Assembly (NCBI GenBank): GCA_036852015.1
Contig: JAANDG010000210.1
Span: 159,929 to 223,928 of the forward strand
Direction: 5' to 3'
Source of the DNA: Pelodera strongyloides
Lineage: Eukaryota > Nematoda > Chromadorea > Rhabditida > Rhabditidae
Length of the DNA: 64,000 nucleotides
In this document: piece after piece, positions 11,935 to 23,950 of the stretch
Numbering within the stretch: position 1 is the stretch's first letter
Layout of the letters: each line of letters starts with the position of its first letter
Program-made: the position numbers and the translations under genes
The notes under the pieces: model-generated
What the model was told of the DNA's origin: nothing
Databases searched by the model: none
What the model saw: the letters and a program-made list of their open reading frames with translations, nothing else

Positions 11935-14900
11935 TCAGAGTCGGTGGGACTCGGCTACGTGGTTTATTGTAGCTTGTAAAGGATCGGAAGGGTCATCATG
12001 GTGCATCGGAATAGGCCTCGGAAGCATCATTTGCATCGGAGGATACACATACGGATCCGCCGGGCAACCGTAATCACTGAAATAACTTGGATTACATAGG
12101 AAGCTGAGGAACCATTTGGCGACGGTCCACTGGTTTTTTGCCGGGCCGTTTGGTGACCACTTCGTGACCTTGTCCACATGGCCTCTAAACAGACAGTGGC
12201 CCGTCATCCAGTGGTTTCTGTGTTTCTGCCGTGGAAATATGGTCACAAATAGTTTTACTGTGGTCAATTACTCTCACAGAATTGACAGAATTATCGTCCA
12301 CGAATTTTACGAAATTAGTTAATTAGCGTAAATCAAAATTACTGGACAGGCAAATGAAAAACCACGTTTCGTAGCTACTTAAAATTAGATATGATCTTGG
12401 AGCAAAGTTTACTTGTTTTACTTTTTACTTGCATTATTCAATCAAATTGGCATTTTGAAGCTAAGATGAACAGCTGATTTACTTTACAAACTAAATTCAC
12501 TGTTTCATACGGTACATGGGTACATCGGTATATGACGACTGGTTTTTCATGTGTCTGCCCTCGGAACACTAAGATCTATGCCCTACCATCGTGTGCAGGT
12601 GTAACACATACCCCATGTCATCGTAGGCGTTCATCTTAAGCATGTGATCCATGTGCCCGTTGTGCATATGCGGGTTTGTCATTGGTGGGCTCATCTGAAT
12701 TGAGGACAATTAGGGTAGTTATGTAATTGAATCGCTGTAGGATTAAAGTGATATGGCACTCGGTTTGTGTATTCCCAATCTACAGTGCGCAAAAATGCAC
12801 AGAAGGCCACGGGCCCGGGTACTGAAATCAAGCTATTGTACGTGCGATTCGTGAAACGTATGCTGGACATCTGCCAACTCTTGCATTCCCTTGTTCAAAT
12901 TCCCTGGCGGAAGGGATCCAGAAGGACACATGAACTAGCATATAATACGTGGGGCATCGTGCTGGCATCCTTTCACAAACCACGTGTCACATTGCTTTAA
13001 ACTAAATGAATATCTAAATATAGTTGATAAAAAAATAAACTACCTGATAAGCCCCGACTTCGTATTTCAAGTGCAAATTGCCCTCATTCTGTTGCTCCGC
13101 CTTCTTTTTCGGCCTTCTGCCCCTTGTGGAGTTTGCCTTGTGAGCGCTGATCTTTTCCATCAAGGTCAAGGGATCGACTCCGAGGACCGACGCTTTCATT
13201 TTGTCGAGTTTGTGGTCTGAAATTCATACAGTATGAGTGTGGGGTATGGGGGGGTCAACATATAAGGAAATACTTCTGGTGTTGAGATCCAATGTGACCA
13301 CGTGACAGTAGTAAACTGTGAAAATATAAGATCCAATAAAGCAGCTCCTAGAGTAAGCATAATAATATTTCCTTTTCGATATCTAATTGCAAGACAGACA
13401 TAATTCTGCCAAACAGCATGACAGGCTTTTTTAGATTTTGAGCCAAACCATCAACTATAACAACAACAAACCAACCTTTACAATCCGGCTCGTTTATATG
13501 GCACGTGTTCATATGGCGCTTCATGTTGCCCTTATAGACAGTGAGGAAATCACAGTATGGACATAAGTAAGGGTCATCGGGCACGTCAGATTCCTTTTTC
13601 GTTAAAGAAACGTTTGTCGAGCCACTACCGTTACTGTTCGACGTTGACGAGTTGGAGTTGGGTGTGTTCTTTTCTGAAAATGTAAAAGTAAGAATTTACT
13701 ACAATTATTGGTGAATTAAAGGGATGGGCTCACTACAAAATCACCTCGTTTTTATGCTTTAGTTTGATTGTACAAAGGTAAAATTAAACAAAGAGCATAA
13801 AAAAAGTTTTCGAATTACTCCCTAGGGAAGATATTAGGTAAAAAGGGTGAGTATTGATCGATCTCCCGATAACATGAGTAAACAAGATAAACTAGGGAAG
13901 CTAAGAGATATGGCTGAAACACACTGTTTTTCATTGTTTTAAGTAAAATAAACGATGAAAACTAAAGTTTATTTTGCTCAAAACAGTGTGTTTCAGCCAT
14001 ATTTCTTAGCTTCCCTAGTTTATCTTGTTTACTCACGTTATCGGAAGATAAATCAATACTCACCCTTTTTACTTAATATCTTCCCTAGGGAGTAATTCAA
14101 GAAACTTTTGTTATGCTCTTTGTTTAAGTTTACCTTTGTACAATCAAACTAAAGCATAAAAACAAGGTGATTTTGTAGTGAGCCCATCCCTTTAATTGGC
14201 CGACTGAAAACTGACTGCTGTGTAGATTCCTAACCATAAATACATACCCATCCTGTTCTTCTATTTTCTTCTATTAGGCACGATATTCCGAACAGTTCCC
14301 GAACACACATTTGTGAGTATTCGCTTCACAAACCGCGTGTCATACTCATTTAAGAAAAATCTAACATACCCTGCTTCGGCGTGAGTAGTTGCACGGGCGC
14401 CGGGTTGACAATCGGAGGTGGTTGTACAATTTCAGAATGCGACATCGGAAGCGGAAGCGGAGGTGGAGAGATGTGAGGCGATATTGTAGATGGGAGGCAT
14501 GCGTTCGATGCGTGCGCTGAAGAGAGTATGGCAATTAGAGATACTTAGAGATAATTAATATCAACGTGGAAGCTACTTGTTCTATGTGTGGACGGATAAT
14601 TAGCTAGACTTCCTGATTAGCTAGACCCTAGACCTCCTGATTGTGTACAGCCTGTGAGTGTTATCCCTCTATTTTGTTTCTACATGATTATGTATACTTC
14701 ATGGAATAAAGAGTTAATATAAATAATTGCCTAGACCACAGGCCATGAAAAGTGCCGTAGTGATCGGATCTAATATACTTTCAGGAACACAGGCCATGAA
14801 AAGTGCCGTAGTGATCGGATCTAATATACTTTCAGGAAAAAATAATGATTGCTAATAATCTTACCATTCTCATACATGTGATGCATATTGATTGATTGCG

Positions 14901-17900
14901 AGAGCGCATGTTGATGATGTTGTTCCCACTCTGGCACCTCTACCGCTTTCCGCCGCTTGCCGCTCTGACTCTGCCCACTTTTGGCGCTCTTTGTCCTCTT
15001 GCCACCAGTCTTGCCGCACTGGTTAATGTGCCGCCGGATGTTGCCCTGCAGCTGGATTGAGTTGCGGAAACATAGCTTACGCTCCGGATTAGAAAAAAAT
15101 GTTGTCCCTTGGAACGCTTTTCTTATGATTATTGATTTTACGTACACATTTTCTTCTTTATGATATAAGGTGCATTAGGCTTAGGCTTAGGCTTAGGCAT
15201 CTAGCTAATTATTACAGTATTTTCATAATTCAAACAAACAAAGCATGTTCGAAAACTACTGTTCCGTTCAACGCGAAACTCGGTTGGTGCGCGGCGGAAA
15301 AAAAAAGTTGTTCGCCCAGGTTTCGCCGCGCACTTCTGCCAGTCTTGGCCAGACGAGCGCCTGCTATGCCAAGAAACATGACAGACAAAAAGGGCGCACG
15401 GCGCTTTCGCACAATCTTTGCGCGATTTTCGTTAAAGCTGGGCGAAAACCCCCTTTTTTCGCCGAGCACCACCCGAGTTTCGTCAGTGTTATGAGCCGCT
15501 CGCGCAAAATTATTTTTAAAATTCTTCCCACCTTGTAGTGCGAGATGAACCGATCACAATACGGGCAAATTGGCGATAATCCATCTTGTCCGTTAACAAT
15601 GGCGCCCGCCTTAGCCGACTCGGTGCCCGGCGGCGGCGGGATCGACGTCGCGGTGCCGGTGGTGGCGAGCTGCTCGAGGTAGTTCCTGCCTGCAGCAGCG
15701 CCATGTTGCTGTGCTGCGGCGGACTGCTCGTGCGGCGGCCACTGCCGCGACGGAGCAGCCAGTTGTTGCGGTTGCGACAAGCCTCGAAATGCAGCAAAAC
15801 AATAGCCTCACACGCAAATAAAAGGAAATCAGAAAACATAGAGAAAGAGAACAGACTCGTGAAGTAAACCAAAGAGTTTCATGTTGATGTAAAACATTCC
15901 ATCTGGGATATAAAAACCGTGAGACAGTTGTTGTGCTGCAAATGATGTGAAGCAACCAGAGTCAGTAAGTTCCAGATCATAGGCACTTAAAGCGAAATAC
16001 CGGCCGGTTTTTGAAACGCACTATCTGAATTCGTACGTATTAATGCTAATTTGCTCGAATTTAGCTCGAATTTTTATTCAAATTTATATTCATTTGCAGA
16101 AGCTGCACAAGAATGCCGGTCTACTCGATGTGTTTCAAAAACCGGCCGGTATTTCGCTTTAAGGTTCGCAGCACAGCGACCAAAGGTCTGGAGCGCAGCA
16201 CGCCGAATGCAGCACAACAGTTCGTATCCCATTTGAAAACCAAAATTGGAATGATTCACATTGTGCAAAGATTCCTCAGACAACGGACACTTTGTTCTAC
16301 GGTAAACGGGACACAAGTGCTCCTCTAAATTTTTACTGAATCTGAGGGATTGAACTTTATCCACCACTGATACTACAGCATAGGTGTTTCTATGGTTATT
16401 ATATAAAGGTTTATTGATAAAAACGACAAGTACAAAATCAGAAGGTAAGCGGGAAAATAAGAACCAGGTCCCACAGAGTAAAGGGAACTGGTTCTTATTT
16501 TCTCGCTTACCTTGTTATTTTGTACTTGTCGTTTCGATATCTTCCTGGCAGCTTTGGATCTCCATCTCTACCTATTAGTCCTACTAGCTTTAAAGCGAAA
16601 TACCGGCCGGTTTTTGAAACGCATTGCGTACACCTGCTCTCATCTGCAGCATATGCAAATGAGCAAAAATTAGAATAAAAACTAGACCCCAATTAGACCC
16701 CATGTTGCATAAATGCTTAGGAATGCAAGTACTTGAGATGCGTTTCAAAAACCGGCCGGTATTTCGCTTTAAATTGTTCCAAACAAAAATGCGAAAGAGG
16801 TTTTCTCCAGCAAAATTTTGACTATGCCACGCTGTCTTTCAAATTACTCATATAGGGTAGTATAAAAAGGGTTTATGTGAAAAATAAAAAGGTGCATGTT
16901 TGGGTTTTGTGAGTAGTTTTGCGGGCAAGCGAGGGTGAATTTGACAAGCGGGCGTATAGGCGGCGGCTTCTCAGCGAACCAAAGAAAACAAATAAATAAA
17001 ATTATCATATGTCATTTGATATCGTATATTGTTTGCGAATAAAAGAGAGAGTTAGTAGGGGTTGGAGTGACGAAAAGCCGATAGACAGTATATGGACTTC
17101 AACGTCTAAATTTAAAGCGGTATGGCATGTGGTTTTGTAACATGAGCTAGACATAGTATCTTTAGTGCCTATTTGCGTTATTCAGACACACAATGGAATG
17201 CAATTGTTCAGCAAATGCCCAAAAACCACGTGTCATACCGCTTGAATATATTCGGAACACATAAAAAGACGATCAATATTGCTAATATTCTTTAGTCTGC
17301 TCTGCTTAATTCTATAGAAATCATCATTGTAATTTGTCACGTCATTGACGTGACATTTGTCATATCATTGACGTGTACAAGGTCAAAATATATAACATAT
17401 CAATTAATTATTAATTCCTGATATTAAATAATCGTTACCTATAATCTCTCGACATTTTTCATTCCTTCCGATATGGCCGGTTAGACTTCTCCTAGATGGA
17501 TAAACGCCGCGACAAGCCATACACATCACCCTCTCGTCATCGAGCTAAAGGGAATTATTATTTAAAGTGATAGTCACGTGGTATTTCAAAATTACAAAGT
17601 ATATGCAAATTGAGTTCCATCCTGTACCGGACATGCCCAGAACGGTAGGGAATTTGCACACATCACCTGGAAAGTAAGACGACAATGCTTAAAGGGAGAG
17701 GCCCACGAGAAAAAAGCTTTCCTCAATATATTTGCACAGAATGTCCGGAATTTCAGAAATATTACTGTGAAAACCGCATTTCTTTGCACCTAGAACTCAC
17801 AGAGTTATTCCCCCGCAAACAGTTCGGCCAGGTACCGTAGGCAGCAACGTCAAAATACGTTTTTACTGTTTATACCCGTCCACTAGCACTCTTTCTCTAC

Positions 17901-20900
17901 ATTATAATTGTTAAACGAATGAAGAACTTTCCTACGATAATAAAAAAGCGTTTCCAATATTTTAATGCCCTAAAAACGCAAAAAATGATTCTGACTACGG
18001 TACCTGGCCGAACTGTTTGCCGAGGAATAACTCTGTGAGTTCTAAGTGCAAAGAAATGCGGTTTTTACAGTAATATTTCTAAAATTCCGGACATTCCGTA
18101 CAAGTAAATTGAGGTAAACGTTTTCCTCATGGGCCTCTCCCTTTAAAGGGATCGGCTCACCTCAAATCGTGTCTGTTTTTTCTGTTTCTTTATTTTCTAT
18201 AAGAGATAATACGAGATGATAATAAGAGATAATAATAAGATTAGATGATAATAAGAGATGATAATAAGAGATAATAAGAGAAAAATGTTTCAAAATTCAA
18301 GTACCACACCACTTTAAAGCGAAATACTGGCGGGTTTTTGAAACGCATCGTGGACCTGCACTCTTATCAATTTATGCTAAGTTGTTCGAATTAGCTCGAT
18401 TTCTTATTCTAATTTATTTTCATTTGCGTAAGCTGCATAAGGATGCTGGTGTACTCGATGTGTTTCAAAAACCGGCCGGTATTTCGCTTTAAAGGGACAG
18501 GCCCATCAAAATAAACCTATATTTACGATACGTTCATAATGACTACCAAACATTTTTATTACAATATATACAAACTAAATTTCACAACTATTCGCCCTAG
18601 ACAACTTTTTTCCAATGCGCTCAACGCATATGTATACCGTGAAACTGCAGATTTCAAAGCTATATATGCAAATTTTATTCGCATTATAATTTCACGATAA
18701 ATTTGCATTGACGACAAGGATATTTGCGGCTTTACGGTATACATTTGAGCAGAGCGCATCGGAAAAAAAAGTTTTAAATGGCAAATAAATGTGAAATTTA
18801 GTTTGCATATATTGTAATAAAAATGCTTGATAGTCACTATGTACGTATCGTAAATATAGGTTTACTTTGATGGGCCTGTCCCTTTAATTATTGTAAAAAT
18901 ACTGTAAACCGATATTTTTACGTAAAATGCAACTACCTCACAGTCCGTTGCGCTCAACAGAATCTCCTCTGCGGCAGATGTATTACTCTCACTGTGCGGT
19001 GATAACTGGAATAATATTCATCACTGTAATTATATTGTACTTAATTCAAATGTATTTAATTGTATTTAGTAATTCAATTTAAATTGGTATTATTCTGTAC
19101 AGGTAACTGTAATACAGAAAAAAATGCCTATACACCTGTTTCGACGGTTTTGTCATGTGGACAAAAACAAAGACGAGCTAATTCTATGTAATTAATTCAT
19201 TAGTTCAAAACCGTACTTTTGTTTCAGGCTACAGTAGTCTAAAGCTGTCCTTGTCTTGGATTGGCTCACGCTTACAGTGGAAATTTTACATTTTAACAAT
19301 TTTAAAGTTTACAACTAACCCGATTATTGTTATTGTGCGGTGAGTTACTGGACGAGTTCGATACGGATATCCTGTGCTGGCTCGTTAGCAGTGTTACCGG
19401 AGACTCAGATGAAGCTTGACTGGTAGCAGCTGACGTTGGAACTTGTAACTGCTGACGAGCTTGTTGCAACTAAATTAGCCGGTTTAGTTACCCAATTTTG
19501 GGGTTCTTGCCTTTCATATAGTAATCCGAGTAAGCATTTGGTACTGTTCCTTATAGCCTTTTCAATAAAAAGTTACAAATTAGTGTCCATTCCATAACAT
19601 GGTGAACTTGTTGGTATAATACTGGCTCTTATCGATTAGCGTTGATAAATATTTGCGCTGCGGTAGCAAGGTGTGCTTCTCGCCGACTACTCGTCAAACA
19701 AAAACGCGGGACCGATACACTGGGACGTCGGATCCTTTGTGCCAGACGTGCGCGAACTATGTGTCAACACACTAACCTGCGTGGCTACTTGTAAAACACC
19801 CTGTGGAGGCGGCTGGTTTGCGATCGTGTGCTGAAATGTCTACAATTACTTAAAATGAGAAACTTTGCAATCGGCAGATGGTCTGTGACCTCTGTCGAAT
19901 CACGGAGTACGATTAGACTAGATAGTATTGACTACAACTGCTATTACCATAATTTAAAGTGATACACCTCAATGGAAAGTCCAAAGAACATAATTTTGCA
20001 TATAATTCATGGAAATTCAATGATATGTATATCATAGCTTCGCAAACCACGTGTCATAGTGCTTTAAAACCAATATTATGGCTCACCTGCTGCTCGAGAT
20101 ACAAAGGTTGAGGTTGAATCGTTAGCACCGGATTGTAAGGCTCGTACGGCTGTAGAAGAGGGTTTCGGTACGCGTCGAACCTAGATTAATAATTAAAAAA
20201 TACATCTAAGATCTTATGTATGTGTCCCTTTGAAAACAAATTCCATTCGCTAACACCTCACAATTGAATAAACAAGTTACAAGTAAATGTCACGGTAAAT
20301 TTCAGTATTACCTACGTTTATAAATTCCACAATAAATTAAAGTTACTACCTACTACCTGCATCCAGTTAAATTTACAAATTTCACAGTAAATTCCAGTTA
20401 CTACCTACATACTACCTACATTTAAACTACCTACATTTGTGACTTCAAAACCCTAGAAGAAATAAAAAAGAATACCTGAGATCTATATTCTGATCATAAG
20501 ATTGAATATGTGGCACGTATGATTCAGTAACCTGTGGCATCTCGTAGAAGTACCCATCTGAAAAGAACGCCAAAATGCACAGAATTTACACGAAGACAAC
20601 GTATTATTCGCAGTGAATTGTTTCACCATTCTGCTCCGATCCGGCACACAGTGAAACATAATTTTCCTTGTTTTGCACTTGAGTGTACGCCTGAGAAAAC
20701 ATTTAAAAAAAATCGCAATGTGTGTTACTTAGATAACTATAAAAACTACAAACTCGCCGCATACTCTGTTCAGGACCTCTGCGATTAAGTCCTAAGCTTT
20801 GAAACCCTTGAATAAAATGGCGCAAAAGATTTGATTTATTTTCTTTTAAGCCACAAATCGACGTACTTTGTATTTTGTCGGCTGACGGTGTCCACTGATG

Positions 20901-21020
20901 ATCGACGTAGGCGGGCGCCGTGTCCGATAACATGGCGAACGTCGACGAAAAGAGATCCGACGTACCCGACACGGTCGTCGACGACGTCGGGTACTCGTAC
21001 TGCGGGTTCATCACCGCCGC
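11935..21020 (-). CDS. C2HC zinc-finger protein, 14 exons, 624 aa
   Basis: Exons (minus): 21020-20867 (ATG at 21011), 20557-20476, 20180-20087, 19830-19777, 19469-19320, 19005-18937, 17544-17439, 15782-15532, 15045-14865, 14516-14370, 13673-13476, 13216-13044, 12694-12612, 12076-11935 (TGA). All junctions are GT/AG and phases chain without a break. Three fingers end in Cys instead of His: C206/C209/H222/C229, C306/C309/H323/C327 (split by an intron) and C464/C467/H480/C484. Fingers 2 and 3 share the CPYC...YKGN(I/M)(R/K)RH pattern. Residues 1-320 are Gln/Pro/Ser-rich and look disordered. A Lys/Arg-rich stretch (about 328-351) could be a nuclear signal. RGRRPKKK (524-531) resembles an AT-hook, and the C-terminus is Met/His/Pro-rich. 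I infer a nuclear DNA-binding regulator but cannot name the orthologue. The exon 9 acceptor was chosen among nearby AGs because it makes finger 2 match finger 3. Confidence 0.85.
12743..12999. repeat. TTAA element, CACGTG family (zinc-finger intron 12)
   Basis: TTAA-AGTGATATGGCACTCGG at the left and AACCACGTGTCACATTGCT-TTAA at the right. The 250-base element fills most of intron 12 (12695-13043). Confidence 0.7.
13716..14195. repeat. TTAA element, AGGGATGGGCTC family
   Basis: A 472-base near-perfect inverted repeat is flanked by TTAA. It starts AGGGATGGGCTCACTAC and ends with the complement, with a centre near 13955. It lies in intron 10 of the zinc-finger gene (13674-14369). A shorter relative begins at 18147 but lacks a recognisable right end. 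Confidence 0.85.
14737..14838. repeat. Perfect 51-base tandem duplication (zinc-finger intron 9)
   Basis: CACAGGCCATGAAAAGTGCC through CTTTCAGGAA occurs twice with no difference, ending 26 bases from the exon 9 donor. Perfect identity implies a recent event or an assembly artefact. Confidence 0.9.
15175..15198 (+). repeat. Interstitial telomeric repeat (TTAGGC)4
   Basis: Four perfect TTAGGC units, the nematode telomere motif, in intron 8 of the zinc-finger gene. Confidence 0.9.
15987..16162. repeat. TTAA palindromic element, GGCCGG family (zinc-finger intron 7)
   Basis: Well-preserved member with intact TTAA, AGCGAAATACCGGCCGG start and mirror-image end, inside intron 7 (15783-17438). Confidence 0.9.
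16421..16535. repeat. Near-perfect hairpin, about 50-base arms
   Basis: AAACGACAAGTACAAAATCA through AAGAACCAG on the left is complementary to the sequence ending TTTGTACTTGTCGTTT on the right, with a loop of about 15 bases. It lies in intron 7 of the zinc-finger gene between two TTAA elements, but its own ends lack TTAA. Confidence 0.75.
16590..16772. repeat. TTAA palindromic element, GGCCGG family, subfamily B (zinc-finger intron 7)
   Basis: Intact TTAA ends and arms. The core differs from the common subfamily (CTAGACCCCAATT block) and matches the copy at 43553-43724. Confidence 0.9.
17112..17246. repeat. TTAA element, CACGTG family (zinc-finger intron 7)
   Basis: TTAA-AGCGGTATGGCATGTGG at the left, CCACGTGTCATACCGCT at the right followed by TGAA, so the right TTAA carries one mutation. 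Confidence 0.72.
17689..18146. repeat. TTAA element, AGGGAGAGGCCC family (copy 1)
   Basis: A 450-base inverted repeat is bounded by TTAA on both sides. It starts AGGGAGAGGCCC and ends GGGCCTCTCCCT, and the long arms pair almost to the centre. It lies in intron 6 of the zinc-finger gene (17545-18936). A second copy of identical length is at 60423-60880. No reading frame is present, so it is a MITE-like passenger. Confidence 0.85.
18314..18492. repeat. TTAA palindromic element, GGCCGG family (zinc-finger intron 6)
   Basis: Intact member whose right TTAA is shared with the next element at 18493. It sits between two elements of other families. Confidence 0.88.
18493..18887. repeat. TTAA element, AGGGACAGGCCC family
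   Basis: A 391-base inverted repeat starts AGGGACAGGCCCATC and ends with its complement before TTAA (18884-18887). Its left TTAA (18489-18492) is also the right TTAA of the neighbouring GGCCGG element. It lies in the same zinc-finger-gene intron. Confidence 0.82.
19954..20067. repeat. TTAA element, CACGTG family (zinc-finger intron 3)
   Basis: TTAA-AGTGATACACCTC at the left, AACCACGTGTCATAGTGCT-TTAA at the right, in intron 3 (19831-20086), ending 19 bases from exon 3. Confidence 0.68.
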
Positions 21021-21031
21021 CTGCAAAATTC
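21021..21031 (-). other. Candidate trans-splice acceptor of the zinc-finger gene
   Basis: On the minus strand AATTTTGCAG ends nine bases before the proposed ATG. No upstream exon with a matching donor was recognised. In nematodes this layout is typical of a spliced-leader site. An unseen upstream coding exon remains possible because the nine bases before the ATG are in frame and open. Confidence 0.45.
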
Positions 21032-23346
21032 GATGCTTGTAGTTTGTATAAATGACAGCCACCGTAACGCACATTATACATACAGACAAACTTTGCACTC
21101 TTTCACATCAGAACACGTAGGGATTGTCGAAGTACATAATGTGCACACCACAACGTACGAAATCAAAACAATATATAACTATACGTAAGAGGGGAATTAA
21201 AATATACTTCGTTGAATGCAAGGGTAAGGTCCAAAAAATAGGAAAAGAAGCGAAGAAATATAATGAAATATCATCCAGACTGGAGCTACAGACAAATGGA
21301 AGTAACGTAATATACCAGGAGTGAGGTTAATGTTATTGCTATATTATATTAAACTATTTACAGAAATAAATTATTGAATACAGGAAGAGAGGAGAAAGGA
21401 TATCGATTGGAAAATGTGAAAACCCTTTGATGAAAACCTTTCTGAAAGTAGAAATGTTTCAAGCTTATAAGAAAGTGTATTATTTGACTGCAATTCTAGT
21501 GCGTCTGTTGGGTAAAATGAAATAAAGAGTAGGCAACCTTTCATCATATTGGTGTACACATTTTATGTGTTAATAAATATTTAATATTTAAAAAAACGCT
21601 TATGGCAATCTTGAACGAAAGCGCGAGGACAAACTTCAATTTTTAAAAATTGAATTTTTACAAAAAAATAAATAGCAAATATGAATAGAAAACAAAACTC
21701 AATGAAAATCGGAGGGTAAGAACGAAATATACGGAATTATACGGAAGAAAAAAAACTTCCATCCTGTGAGAAATCTCCAAAAAAGTAGCAAGAATGCCGA
21801 AAGTCATTTCACAATTTAACACAACATATTCAATATACAGAAAAACCAAATAATTAACAATATACGATGTTTTTGCCTCGGCAAGTAGTCAGGAGTAGCT
21901 AGGCTAAGGGCATGTTAGAAGGCAATTATCTGGCTCAATCTATTCTACTATGTGCGATAATAGTAAGGCAACGACGTGCGCGTACGAAACCTGTGAATAT
22001 ATTAGAACCAGCTGTTTAGCGATATTGCTGAAAACAAAGCAAAATAAAATTGCAAAATAAAATTCTACTCTACACATCTTGTTGAGTAGAAAGAAGTAGT
22101 TTGAAGAAAAGAAATTCATCTATTTTTTTTTGCATTCATCTATTTTCGAAACAATCATAAATCCACACTGGATTATATAGTGCCCAATACGGTATCGTGG
22201 AATAGAAACCTTGATTTGATTTCAACTTATTACAACTATTATAATTGAAGAGGGTAATTAATAAAGAGAAAGGACACATGGTAATACATACTCCCAGTTT
22301 CTAGAAAAAATGTGTTCTAAGCGTCATCAAGGTGCATAGAAAATCGCCAATTCCATTTTTTACTATATTCAGGCAACCCAACTCCTAAGAAAAAAAAATC
22401 AATTCTTATAAAAAATATGCATAATATTTCCTTTTTTATATTGAAGAGTATCTAAGTTTAGGTCCCAACACGCTGGACTAGGTTTCCTGTTTCGAATGCG
22501 CGTAATGCAATGCCAATGCTTTTGCCACGCGGCGAAATAACCAAATTTGTGTTGGGCAAGCGCCCAGGAGGCACAACCACTAACGCCCAGCTTCTACACA
22601 TCTACACACATAAAATAGCAAGAAGAAGAGTTTTTAGGACGTCACTGTGAATTTCGAACCTAAGGCATACGATTGCTTTTCACACATAAGATGACTAGTG
22701 ATAATTTGGTAATATGAAAACAAATTGAAATTTGACGTAGAGATTTTCATCACGCACTTTGTACACTGTAACAAGCGTTGAAAAAAAAGGAGTTTTTAAC
22801 ACTATCAATTAGGTAGTTTACGAAACTTTCGTATTTTTATGACGAAAGCAGCACACAAACAAAGCTTCATGAAAAAGCCAATTTGAGCTCATACGTGAAT
22901 ACATCATATATTCCAAAAACCAGATGTAATGAAATTATCTAAATGTTGGGAAACAGCTTCTGTTCGCTTTACACTACACTAAAACTGACCACAGACAGCG
23001 CGTGTTGGACGCGCTTCGCGCCCGCAATGCAAAGTCTCGAAGGGTCGAAGCAGCGCGCGTGATTGATCGATTTCCATTTTTACTAACCTAATTGCCAGTA
23101 CTGATTATCAATCAACTAGGCTGCCAAGGTCGCGCTGCGCGCCGCGCGCGACCGCCCACCTAGATCAGTCTCGGGTGGGCGCGCAGCGCGCTAATTTCTC
23201 TAATCATGTTATTGATAATCAATATTTGTTTGGGTAGATGGAATGTGTGAGTGAGTCACCGTTGAGAATAAACAAAGAGAATAGGCGAATTCGGTAAATG
23301 CAGAATACTACAAAACAAAATGTAGAAAACAGTATGCACTGGCCAA

Positions 23347-23416
23347 AGGGACCAAAAAGGGCCGGAGGAAAAGGAAAGGGGACCAAAAAGGGCCGGGCAA
23401 AAAGGAAAGGAGACCA
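23347..23416. repeat. Short tandem repeat, about 35-base unit
   Basis: Two copies of GGGACCAAAAAGGGCCGG plus an A/G-rich tail, with the start of a third. Confidence 0.75.
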
Positions 23417-23449
23417 ATCTTATTGTTAGCCTACTCTAAAATAACAAGG

Positions 23450-23950
23450 AATTGAGCACGAAGCTTCTGATCGACCATCATTGATTAAACGTGGGACCTA
23501 AACAATGCGACACCAAAAAAAACTACTTATATGAAGTTATCGATTGGCCGCAAATTATGATTGGGCGCAAAGCGCGCGAATGATTCCAAAATATTAACGA
23601 CCTATTTGTCGACATTTAGCCACTAAAGTTCGGCGCTAAGCGCGTCAATGGAATTTTTAAAACTACATATATGCCGCAAATTATCGCATGTAGTTGAGCG
23701 CTACGCGCGAAGAAATCCTGAGCTTTACCTAAACGTTTGCTAGTCATTTATTGATTAACGGAGAGGGCAAAATGCGCCAATTCAGAACATTAGTTACTTA
23801 TTTGATGTCATTTATCGATTAGGCATCGGGCCTAAAAAGAGCATCCTATGAAATGATCGATTGGGTGCTAAGGATAACTGGGCGCGAAGCGCGCGAATGA
23901 TTTCAGAACATTAGCTACTTATTTGATGTCGTTTATCGATTATAGTTTGG
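23450..23950. repeat. Diverged tandem repeat with GCGCGAAGCGCGCGAATGATT motif
   Basis: Blocks such as CAGAACATTAGTTACTTATT and TTTATCGATTA recur at about 23580, 23785 and 23895, with looser copies near 23465 and 23735. Each is joined to a palindromic GCGCGAAGCGCGC-like core. Spacing varies from about 110 to 250 bases. Confidence 0.65.

Noticed and set aside
15132..15955. Several 90-138-residue frames on both strands
   Set aside because: The only coding one is zinc-finger exon 8 (15782-15532). The others are shadow frames of this GC-rich exon or intron read-through.
20534..20788. 84-residue plus-strand frame
   Set aside because: It lies mostly in intron 1 of the zinc-finger gene and has no recognisable domain.
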